Of a stretch of 5,016 nt of DNA, positions 1-5,016 are shown one piece after another. Source of the stretch: Planctomycetota bacterium (GTDB lineage: Bacteria > Planctomycetota > Phycisphaerae > Phycisphaerales > UBA1924); the NCBI GenBank assembly GCA_023429345.1, contig JAEYVB010000317.1, forward strand, positions 1 through 5,016, read 5' to 3'. Numbering within the stretch: the first letter of the stretch is position 1; each line of letters starts with the position of its first letter. The notes under the pieces are model-generated. The model did no database searches. It worked only from the letters and a program-made list of their open reading frames with translations, and had not been told where the DNA came from. The translations under genes and the position numbers were made by a program.

Positions 1-721
1 GTGCGGGTACGAGATCGGAGGGTTGCCCACGGGCGGGGCCTGCCCCGAGTGCGGGCGGGCGGTCGCGAAATCCCTCCCTTCCGCGCGGCGGGGGTCTCCC
101 TGGCAACAGCGCATGAGCCTGTTTTCCCTCGCGGAGACGAACTGGGCAGCGCTGCGCCGACCGCACGAACTCTTCGCATCGGTGCGGCCGCGGTGGCGGA
201 CGGGGGCAGCGCTGCTGGCCGTGAACTGCGTGATGGCGGCGATGATGCTGGTGGCGCCGTGGTCGGGGGTCTTTATCGGCGATCCGCTGCGGGGCGCGGC
301 CGCGCGGGGCGACGCTTCCGCCGCCCTGTGGGTGGTTCCGTTGCAGGTCCTGGGCGTCTCGGCGCTCCTGGCGGGGCTCACAGCGCTCGAGTGGGCGGGG
401 ATCCAACTGGTCGCGAAGCACCGCGGGTGGCGGCTGCTCCCCGCGGCCGCGTGGGAGGTGTGCGCGCACGCGAGCGTGGGGTGGGTGCTCATGGGTGGGC
501 TGATGTGGCTGTCGCTCGCGGTCTGGCTGAACGTGTCGCTGTTCGTGCCGGGGATCAGGATGGGGAGGGACGGGGTTCTCATGTTCGGCGTGCCGGCGTT
601 CGGGCTCGCGGCGGGGCTCCTGGTCTTTGAATGGCTGGTGTGGGTGGGTGCGCGGGCGTGCCGGTTCGCCAACGCCGCGGAGGCCGCTCCGGCGGCACCG
701 ACGGCGGCCACGGCGGCCTGA
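1..721 (+). CDS. Zinc-ribbon membrane protein with four predicted helices, 5' end missing
   Basis: The frame is open to the left edge (first full codon at base 2) and gives 239 residues ending in TGA. The visible N-terminus reads CGYEIGGLP, then CPECG at residues 14-18. This is the second half of a CxxC...CPxCG zinc ribbon whose first cysteine lies outside the window, so the start is upstream and the internal TTG at 23 or ATG at 113 is not the true start. Four hydrophobic segments follow, at about residues 68-87, 107-131, 157-182 and 192-216, and then an Ala/Pro/Thr-rich tail. Such ribbon-plus-helices proteins are common in Planctomycetota and usually lack an assigned function; the helical part could be distantly Yip1-like, but that is a guess. 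The ribbon would sit on the cytoplasmic side and bind zinc or mediate contacts. Codon use matches the neighbouring genes. Reality of the gene is fairly sure; its role is unknown. Confidence 0.85.
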   Translation, partial: CGYEIGGLPTGGACPECGRAVAKSLPSARRGSPWQQRMSLFSLAETNWAALRRPHELFASVRPRWRTGAALLAVNCVMAAMMLVAPWSGVFIGDPLRGAAARGDASAALWVVPLQVLGVSALLAGLTALEWAGIQLVAKHRGWRLLPAAAWEVCAHASVGWVLMGGLMWLSLAVWLNVSLFVPGIRMGRDGVLMFGVPAFGLAAGLLVFEWLVWVGARACRFANAAEAAPAAPTAATAA

Positions 722-742
722 TGCCAAAGGACGCGTTCTCGC

Positions 743-756
743 CGGTTACAGAACCG
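743..756. repeat. Short inverted repeat upstream of the possible promoter
   Basis: CGGTT and AACCG flank the 4-base centre ACAG. The repeat lies 22 bases after the stop of the zinc-ribbon gene and just upstream of the possible -35 element at 770. It is too short for a convincing terminator. It could be an operator half-site pair, or chance. Confidence 0.25.
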
Positions 757-769
757 TTACCCACCCCGG

Positions 770-798
770 GGAACTCAAGGGGTATACCAAAGCGTCTC
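770..798 (+). promoter_or_regulatory. Possible ECF-sigma-type promoter of the VIT-VWA gene
   Basis: GGAACT at 770-775 is followed after 17 bases by CGTC at 793-796 (CGTCTC to 798). This resembles the GGAAC...CGTC arrangement recognised by many extracytoplasmic-function sigma factors. It would start transcription roughly 40 bases before the VIT-VWA start at 846, a sensible leader length. The gap is otherwise without features, and no good housekeeping -35/-10 pair was seen; TATACC at 783 has no partner at proper distance. Two short motifs in a GC-rich gap can arise by chance, so this is tentative. Confidence 0.3.
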
Positions 799-833
799 AC
801 TCGAGGGCGCGGGGCCGGATGGCCCGGCCGCAC

Positions 834-838
834 AGGAG
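834..838 (+). promoter_or_regulatory. Ribosome binding site that decides the VIT-VWA start
   Basis: AGGAG lies 7 bases before the ATG at 846, ideal Shine-Dalgarno spacing. It supports 846 over the in-frame ATG at 819 and over more distal in-frame starts back to 627. The 846 start also puts a signal peptide at the very N-terminus. It is the only clear Shine-Dalgarno sequence seen at a start in this window. Confidence 0.85.
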
Positions 839-845
839 CCTTGCG

Positions 846-3170
846 ATGACCAAGCGCGTGTTGGCGAGTCTTGCCGGGGCATCCGCCGCCCTGCTCTCCG
901 CGGTGTCATGGGCGCAGCCGCAGAACCAGACCAACGTCTGGATCGTGGCCCCGCAGAACCGGGTGCAGGTGATCGAGCCGCGCCGGCCCGAGCCGCCATC
1001 GGGCGCGGTCATGCTCAGCAGCGTGAGCTCGACGGCGACGATCGACGACCAGGTCGCCTCGACCACAATCGTGCTGACCCTGAAGAACATGGCCCGCGTG
1101 CAGCAGGAGGCGCAGGTGATCCTGCCCGTGCCCGCGGGCGCGAGCGTGCGCTCGTTCCAGCTCGATTCCGCGGGCGATGAGCCCACGGCCAAGATCCTGC
1201 CCCGGGAGGAGGCGCGGCGGATCTACGACGCGATCGTCGCGGCCAGCCGCGATCCCGGCTTGCTGGAGTTCGCGGGCTTCGGCGCCCTCAAGAGCAGCGT
1301 GTTCCCCGTGCCGGCCAACGGCACGCAGACGGTCCGGATCACCTATGAGGTGATGCTCCCCGCCGATTCCAGCAGCGCCGGCACGCGGGTCGATTACGTG
1401 CTCCCCCGCACCGAGAGCCTCCAGGCATCGGGCGCGGCGTGGTCCTTCGGCGGGGAGATCCGCTCGCGCCGGCCGATCGCGTCGGTGTATTCGCCCAGCC
1501 ACGAGGTCGAGATCGAGCGGGTGGGCCCCGGGCACGTGAAGATCAAGGCCACCAAGAGCGCCGGCGCATCCGGCACGCTCCGCGTGAGCTACCTGCTCGA
1601 GGCCGAGAAGGGCGAGGGGCTGGCTTCCTCGCTCCTTATGTACCCGGACCCCGGGGTCGGCGGCGGCAACGGTGGGTACTTCATGCTCCTGGGCGGTTTC
1701 CCGCCGCGCGATGCGAACGCGGACGAGCGCACGGCGATGCTCCGCGAGGTGACGATCGTGCTCGATCGCAGCGGGTCGATGCGGGGAGAGAAAATCGAGC
1801 AGGCCCGCGAGGGAGCCCTGCAGATGCTGGAGGGCCTCAAGGAGGGCGAGTACTTCAACATCATCGACTACAGCGACTCCATCGCCAGCTTCGCCGAAAC
1901 GCCGGTGAAAAAGGATGCCGAATCGATCGCCCGCGCCCGCGGGTACCTCAAAGATCTGCAGGCCAACGGCGGCACGAACATCCACGACGCCCTTGTCGAG
2001 GCCCTGCGGCAGAAGCCGACCAGCGGCACACTTCCGGTCGTGCTCTTCCTGACCGACGGGCTCCCCACGGTCGGCATGACCCGGGAGACCGACATCCGCG
2101 ACGGCGCGGAAAAGGCCAACACCCACGAGCGGCGTATCTTCACCTTCGGCGTGGGCGTCGACGTGAACTCCCCGCTGCTCTCGCGGCTGGCCGATGTCAC
2201 CCGCGGGGCGCCGACCTTCGTCCTGCCGGGCGAGGATGTCGAGGTCAAGGTCTCGCAGGTCTTCCGCCGGCTCTCGGGCCCGGTCTTCGCCGGGATGAAG
2301 CTCCGCGGCGAGGGCATCCGAGAGATCCTCCCCCGCAACCTGCCCGACATCTTCGAGGGCGACCAGGTCATCATCCTCGGCCAGTACACCGGCGGCCAGG
2401 CGACCCGGCTGGTGCTCTCCGGCAACTACCTCGGCGAGAAGAAGGAGTTCGTGGTCTCGATCGACCCCGCCGCGGCCAGCGTCAAGAACTCGTACGTGCC
2501 CCGCATGTGGGCGACCCGCATGGTCGGCGAGCTGCTCGACCAGATTCGACAGGCGAGCACCGACGGCGCCAACGCGGCGACCGACCCCAAGACGAAGGAG
2601 CTCGTGGACGAGATCGTTCGGCTCAGCACCAAGTGGGGCGTCCTCACCGAATACACCGCCTTCCTGGTCCAGGAGCCCCCGGGGACGGTGCAGGCGTGGC
2701 GCGACGGCGTGAACCGTCCGGCGGAGCCGATGGCCCCGGCGGCGGAGGCCGGCCCCCAACTCCGGGCCCGGCTGGAGGAGCGGACGCAGGAGCGCAGCGG
2801 CGGCGCGGGCGTGAGCCAGGACATGAACCTCTACCACACCAAGAGCGCCGGCGGCGGCAAGGGCGCCATGGCCGGCGCACCGATGCAGCAGCGGGTCTGG
2901 TTCGACGAGAACCTCAACCGCGTCGAGGCCAAGGGCATGCAGATGGTCTCCGACCGGACGTTCCTGTGGCGGAACAACCGCTGGGTGGACTCGCGGGCGG
3001 TCGATCAGGAGCAGGAGAAGCCCGACCGCGTGGTCGAGTTCGGGAGCGAGGAGTACTCCAAGCTCGTCGATGAGCTGCTGAAGCAGGACCTCCAGGGCGT
3101 GATGGGGCTGCTGGGGGATGTGCTGGTGATGAGCAACGGGGAGCGGGTGCTGATCAAGATGCCGTCGTGA
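846..3170 (+). CDS. Secreted VIT and von Willebrand factor type A domain protein
   Basis: This encodes 774 residues. Residues 1-23 form a signal peptide (MTKR, a hydrophobic stretch, then SWA before Q24), so the protein is exported. The VIT domain spans about 53-171, with the family pattern EEARRIYDAIV (121-131), RDPGLLE (135-141) and VFPVPANGTQTVRITY (152-167). The VWA domain spans about 301-480 with an intact MIDAS: D307-x-S309-x-S311, T377 in GGTN and D404 in LTDG, so it should bind a divalent metal and a partner protein. Residues 550-612 are a helical piece ending in KWGVLTEYTAFLV, typical after VWA in VIT-VWA proteins. A Gly/Ala/Pro-rich linker (about 622-682) leads to a C-terminal module (684-774) with FLWRNNRWVDS. 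No C-terminal membrane helix or LPxTG sorting signal is present, so it is probably soluble in the periplasm or released. Vertebrate relatives are inter-alpha-trypsin inhibitor heavy chains; bacterial functions are mostly unknown, with adhesion or scaffolding proposed. Family assignment is sure, the partner is not known. Confidence 0.97.
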   Translation: MTKRVLASLAGASAALLSAVSWAQPQNQTNVWIVAPQNRVQVIEPRRPEPPSGAVMLSSVSSTATIDDQVASTTIVLTLKNMARVQQEAQVILPVPAGASVRSFQLDSAGDEPTAKILPREEARRIYDAIVAASRDPGLLEFAGFGALKSSVFPVPANGTQTVRITYEVMLPADSSSAGTRVDYVLPRTESLQASGAAWSFGGEIRSRRPIASVYSPSHEVEIERVGPGHVKIKATKSAGASGTLRVSYLLEAEKGEGLASSLLMYPDPGVGGGNGGYFMLLGGFPPRDANADERTAMLREVTIVLDRSGSMRGEKIEQAREGALQMLEGLKEGEYFNIIDYSDSIASFAETPVKKDAESIARARGYLKDLQANGGTNIHDALVEALRQKPTSGTLPVVLFLTDGLPTVGMTRETDIRDGAEKANTHERRIFTFGVGVDVNSPLLSRLADVTRGAPTFVLPGEDVEVKVSQVFRRLSGPVFAGMKLRGEGIREILPRNLPDIFEGDQVIILGQYTGGQATRLVLSGNYLGEKKEFVVSIDPAAASVKNSYVPRMWATRMVGELLDQIRQASTDGANAATDPKTKELVDEIVRLSTKWGVLTEYTAFLVQEPPGTVQAWRDGVNRPAEPMAPAAEAGPQLRARLEERTQERSGGAGVSQDMNLYHTKSAGGGKGAMAGAPMQQRVWFDENLNRVEAKGMQMVSDRTFLWRNNRWVDSRAVDQEQEKPDRVVEFGSEEYSKLVDELLKQDLQGVMGLLGDVLVMSNGERVLIKMPS

Positions 3171-3205
3171 CACCGGACTGCTGCCCTGTACTCCAATCCG
3201 CATCC

Positions 3206-3239
3206 GCACACCGGCCCCGCACCCGCGGGGTCGGTGTGC
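3206..3239. terminator. Strong GC-rich hairpin, probable terminator of the VIT-VWA gene
   Basis: The arms GCACACCGGCCCCG (3206-3219) and CGGGGTCGGTGTGC (3226-3239) pair over 14 positions, with one G-T wobble on the plus-strand transcript. C3220 and G3225 can add a fifteenth pair, leaving the 4-base loop ACCC. It begins 36 bases after the stop at 3170 and lies before the next gene. No run of T follows (ATTCGGG), so it is not a classical intrinsic terminator; it may act without a U-tract, protect the 3' end, or work with Rho. The fold is seen directly, the role is inferred. Confidence 0.6.
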
Positions 3240-3290
3240 ATTCGGGCTGGCCGTCGCCCGGAAGGACGGAGCGGCGCCGCGGCACCGACC

Positions 3291-3303
3291 TACGCTTAGG
3301 GCC
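3291..3303 (+). promoter_or_regulatory. Possible -10 element giving a leaderless transcript
   Basis: TACGCT at 3291-3296 resembles a -10 hexamer (TAnnnT) and ends 7 bases before the ATG at 3304, so transcription would begin at or very near the start codon. No Shine-Dalgarno sequence stands at usable distance (TAGGG is only 2 bases from the ATG), which fits leaderless translation. No recognisable -35 was found, so the call is weak. Confidence 0.3.
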
Positions 3304-3738
3304 ATGATCTACCCCGCCCCCACCGCGAAGATCGACCCCACCCTCGCCCGCGGGCTGCTTGAGGCCATCGTCGAGCCGACCTCCTCCCGCCCGGGGCACA
3401 TCGTGATCAGCCTGCCGAACTCCAACTACCAGATGCACCTGCTGCCCACCTCGCCCATCACCGCGGAGATCGGCAAGCGGATCACCGGGACCATCCGCGC
3501 CAAGGCGCGACGCATCGATACGGTCCTCACCGGCGGCCGCTACGTGGAGCCGGTCTTCGGCCGGCCGCGGCGGATCCAGGGGAGCGTGCTCGCCGTCGCA
3601 GCGGATGCTGTGGTCGTGGATGCCGCCGTGCCCGTCCATGTCACGCCCACGGACACCCGCCAGAAGGCTTCGGACTTCGCCGTCGGGCAGTTTGTGAGCT
3701 TCGATGCGCTGGACGGGGCCACCTTCACGCAGGCCTGA
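3304..3738 (+). CDS. Hypothetical protein, 144 residues, predicted small beta-rich fold
   Basis: I do not recognise this gene. It starts with ATG and ends in TGA; codon use (C or G in nearly all third positions) is like the neighbours, which supports a real gene. There is no signal peptide or membrane segment, so it should be cytoplasmic. After a short N-terminal helix-like part (TLARGLLEAIVEP, about 13-25) the chain alternates probable strands: HIVISLP (32-38), RITGTIRAKARRIDT (about 59-73), IQGSVLAVAADAVVVDA (about 91-107), VPVHVTP, and FAVGQFVSFDAL (about 125-136). This order of strands, with a GxV...VVVDA stretch and a closing VGQFVSFD, loosely resembles a small beta-barrel such as an OB fold, but no binding motif confirms it. 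Its 3' end faces the convergent minus-strand gene with 5 bases between the stop codons. No function is proposed. Confidence 0.75.
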   Translation: MIYPAPTAKIDPTLARGLLEAIVEPTSSRPGHIVISLPNSNYQMHLLPTSPITAEIGKRITGTIRAKARRIDTVLTGGRYVEPVFGRPRRIQGSVLAVAADAVVVDAAVPVHVTPTDTRQKASDFAVGQFVSFDALDGATFTQA

Positions 3739-3749
3739 TCGCCTCAGGC
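3733..3749. repeat. Inverted repeat containing both convergent stop codons
   Basis: GCCTGA (3733-3738) and TCAGGC (3744-3749) are perfect complements around the 5-base loop TCGCC. The TGA of the plus-strand gene and the TCA (TGA on minus) of the facing gene form the inner half of the stem. Three of the six pairs follow automatically from both genes ending in TGA, so the surplus is only three pairs. It could act as a weak shared transcript end, but there is no U-tract. Confidence 0.35.
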
Positions 3750-4526
3750 GGCGGCGGAGGAGCCGGGCACCCACTGCTTGCGGCTCGGGGCAAAGAGCAC
3801 CAGGAGGGCCACGAAGAGGCCGAGCCCAGAGAACGCGGCCGCCGGAAGGGTCCAGTCCAGCGCGTGCAGGGCATCGTTCGTGAAGCGCGGGTTGGGCTTG
3901 CGGGTCTTGGGCATGACGGTGAGGGCGGCGGAGTACTGCCACGTGCCCTCCTCGAGCATGCCCTCCTTGATCTTGTCCTGCGTGCGCCCGCTGGGGTAGG
4001 CCCAGGTCTCGGTGCTGAAGCCGCCCTCGGGCCTGAACTCGTAGAAATCGAACTCCCACTGCTTCTTCCAACCCTGGCCGAGCGTGCGCGGGTCGTCGGC
4101 GAGCGGGCGGCGGACCACGATGGTGAGGCGATCCCGGATGGCGCCCGAGGCGAGCATCGCCTCGAACTCCTCGGAGGTGTAGCGGCCGCGGTCGGCGAAG
4201 CGGAGGACCTGCATCCAGTCCTTATGGCGTGCGAGCCCCGGCAGGCGGCGATCGGCGGGCGGGATGGTGGCGGGGATGGTCAGCTCGTCACCCCCGTAGT
4301 TCACCTTTACGGCCTCGCCGCCATCCCCGGACGCGATGTCCTCGATCCGGACCTCCTTGTCGGCGTAGACGAAGGCCCGCTCGGTGATCGGGCGGAGCAT
4401 CCAGAGCGTGCGCTCGCCCGAGCGGTTGAACGCGGCCGCCTTCCGGGCCATCACCCCGACGCTCGCGAGCAGAACGGCCAGGCAGAGCAGGGAGGCGAGG
4501 GCGGCGAGCTTTCGGCGCGGCTGCAT
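3744..4526 (-). CDS. Hypothetical protein with N- and C-terminal membrane helices, 260 residues
   Basis: I do not recognise this family. The N-terminus MQPRRK is followed by a hydrophobic helix (about 7-27), which fits an uncleaved signal anchor. Residues 28-225 are soluble and mixed in composition, with segments such as RPITERAFVYADKEVRIEDI (45-64), HKDWMQVLRFADRGRYTSEE (101-120) and KKQWEFDFYEFRPEGGF (154-170). A second helix lies at about 226-246, followed by a short tail. With positive residues before helix 1 and after helix 2, both ends are probably cytoplasmic and the soluble domain periplasmic. The start is ATG at 4526; an in-frame TAA at 4538-4536 excludes a longer form, and no Shine-Dalgarno sequence precedes it. 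It lies 46 bases after the stop of the next minus-strand gene, so the two are probably co-transcribed. It could be an accessory subunit of a membrane complex encoded to the right, but nothing here shows which. Confidence 0.85.
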   Translation of the reverse strand: MQPRRKLAALASLLCLAVLLASVGVMARKAAAFNRSGERTLWMLRPITERAFVYADKEVRIEDIASGDGGEAVKVNYGGDELTIPATIPPADRRLPGLARHKDWMQVLRFADRGRYTSEEFEAMLASGAIRDRLTIVVRRPLADDPRTLGQGWKKQWEFDFYEFRPEGGFSTETWAYPSGRTQDKIKEGMLEEGTWQYSAALTVMPKTRKPNPRFTNDALHALDWTLPAAAFSGLGLFVALLVLFAPSRKQWVPGSSAAA

Positions 4527-4534
4527 GGTGGCTG

Positions 4535-4540
4535 ATTATT
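4535..4540 (-). promoter_or_regulatory. Possible -10 element just before the 260-residue gene
   Basis: On the minus strand, AATAAT stands 8 bases before the ATG at 4526 and is the only AT-rich patch in this gap. It matches five of six bases of TATAAT and would start transcription near the start codon, as a leaderless or near-leaderless message. No -35 is found at 16-18 bases; TTGACG, overlapping the upstream stop codon, is 30 bases away, too far. The gene could instead be read only from an upstream operon promoter. Confidence 0.25.
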
Positions 4541-4572
4541 CGCTTGGGAAAGCAGGGGGGGTGCGGCCGGCG

Positions 4573-5016
4573 TCAATGCCCGTGGCCGTCGCCCGCGGGG
4601 GCGTGGGAATGCTCGGCAAAGAGCGCGGGGCCGACGGGCTTGGGGGGGACGGAGACGTTGGCGGTGCTCACAGCGGGCGCGTGCCCGGCGCCGTGTCCGC
4701 CGTGCGAGAAGAGGGCCTTCTCCCACTCGTAGTGCTCCTCGGGTGTGGCGCCGTGGAGCTCCATCTTGCCCTCGGCGACGCGCTGGCCGATGTAGGCGAT
4801 GCGCTGGTCGCGGGCCCAGACGGCGATGGCGGTGGTGCCGGTCGCGACCTGGCCCTGGACCTCGATGCCCAGGCCGCCGGCCTGGATCTCGCCGGCCTTG
4901 ATGGGCGTGACGATGTTGCGGTTCCCCAGGTCGATCATCGTAAGGCCGAGGAAGAGGCCGACGCAGAGGATGCAGAAGAGGAAGATGACGGAGTTGAGCG
5001 GGTTGTCGTACTTGAG
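4573..5016 (-). CDS. Membrane-anchored protein with histidine-rich C-terminus, 5' end missing
   Basis: The minus-strand frame is open to the right edge and gives 147 residues ending in TGA. An internal ATG at 4938 would give 121 residues but cuts off a clear membrane helix (SVIFLFCILCVGLFLGL, residues 9-25), so the true start lies at or beyond 5016. After the helix comes a small, possibly beta-rich part (about 30-80) with LGIEVQGQVATGTTAIAVWA, then PEEHYEWEKALF (92-103). The tail carries seven histidines in its last 43 residues (105, 108, 112, 136, 138, 145, 147), with SHGGHGAGH and DGHGH ends around a Pro/Ala/Val-rich spacer. Such tails often bind metals such as nickel, copper or zinc, but no catalytic motif is seen and I do not recognise the family. 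It precedes the 260-residue membrane protein by 46 bases and probably shares its transcript. A run of seven G (plus strand 4642-4648) lies inside the gene. Confidence 0.83.
   Translation of the reverse strand, partial: LKYDNPLNSVIFLFCILCVGLFLGLTMIDLGNRNIVTPIKAGEIQAGGLGIEVQGQVATGTTAIAVWARDQRIAYIGQRVAEGKMELHGATPEEHYEWEKALFSHGGHGAGHAPAVSTANVSVPPKPVGPALFAEHSHAPAGDGHGH

Noticed and set aside
681..719. Inverted repeat AGGCCGC and GCGGCCT at the end of the zinc-ribbon gene as a terminator
   Set aside because: The 25-base loop and 7-bp arms lie in a GC-rich Ala/Pro/Thr-coding repeat before the stop codon. No T run follows, so chance from low complexity is more likely.
627..845. Longer N-terminus for the VIT-VWA protein, starting at 627 or 819
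   Set aside because: It overlaps the end of the zinc-ribbon gene, reads as an Arg/Pro-rich stretch and buries the signal peptide. The ATG at 846 has a well-placed AGGAG and begins with a proper signal peptide.
1439..3073. Open frame of 544 codons on the plus strand in another frame
   Set aside because: It is a frame-shifted reading of the VIT-VWA gene, very rich in Arg, Gly and Pro, with no recognisable domain or ribosome binding site.
906..3305. Long open frame of 799 codons on the minus strand, covering nearly all of the VIT-VWA gene
   Set aside because: It is antisense to a gene with clear domains and a signal peptide. Its product is rich in His, Arg, Asp and Leu with no domain, as expected where strong G/C bias at third positions removes stop codons.
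3154..4071. Minus-strand open frame of 305 codons spanning the 144-residue gene and part of the 260-residue gene
   Set aside because: It is antisense to one gene and out of frame with the other, with Arg/Gly/His-rich composition and no domain.
3864..4535. Plus-strand open frame of 223 codons
   Set aside because: It is antisense to the 260-residue membrane protein, whose helices and composition make it the better gene.
1..5016. Mobile element, phage, defence system, CRISPR array or RNA gene
   Set aside because: No transposase, integrase, nuclease, regular direct repeats or structured RNA signature was seen on either strand. Base and codon use are even across the window.

Overview
The window is about 5 kb of very GC-rich, gene-dense chromosomal DNA with strongly GC-biased third codon positions throughout. 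The best guess is a member of the Planctomycetota, probably class Phycisphaerae. This is an inference from three things: the zinc ribbon opening the first gene (CGYEIGGLP followed by CPECG, a form very common in planctomycete membrane proteins), a large secreted VIT-VWA protein, and start sites that often lack a Shine-Dalgarno sequence. No RNA gene, mobile element, CRISPR array or sign of recent transfer was seen.

Layout. Bases 1-721 (+) hold the 3' part of a zinc-ribbon membrane protein with four predicted helices, cut by the left edge. A 124-base gap follows, with a possible ECF-type promoter. Bases 846-3170 (+) encode the main gene, a 774-residue exported protein with VIT and VWA domains and a complete MIDAS metal site. 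The 133-base gap after it contains a strong GC-rich hairpin at 3206-3239, likely a terminator. Bases 3304-3738 (+) encode a 144-residue protein of unknown function, possibly leaderless. Two genes on the minus strand meet it tail to tail: 3744-4526 (260 residues, two predicted membrane anchors around a soluble domain), and upstream of that a gene at 4573-5016 (one membrane helix and a histidine-rich tail), cut by the right edge.

How the genes relate. The two minus-strand genes lie 46 bases apart on the same strand and both encode small membrane-anchored proteins with an extended soluble part, so they probably belong to one transcription unit whose better-known members would lie beyond the right edge. 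The VIT-VWA gene appears to be its own unit, with a possible promoter, a clear ribosome binding site and a terminator-like hairpin. Nothing in the sequence ties it functionally to its neighbours. I see no convincing new multi-gene system. The points most worth a second look are the VIT-VWA protein's own C-terminal module, the histidine-rich membrane protein with its partner, and the possible leaderless starts.
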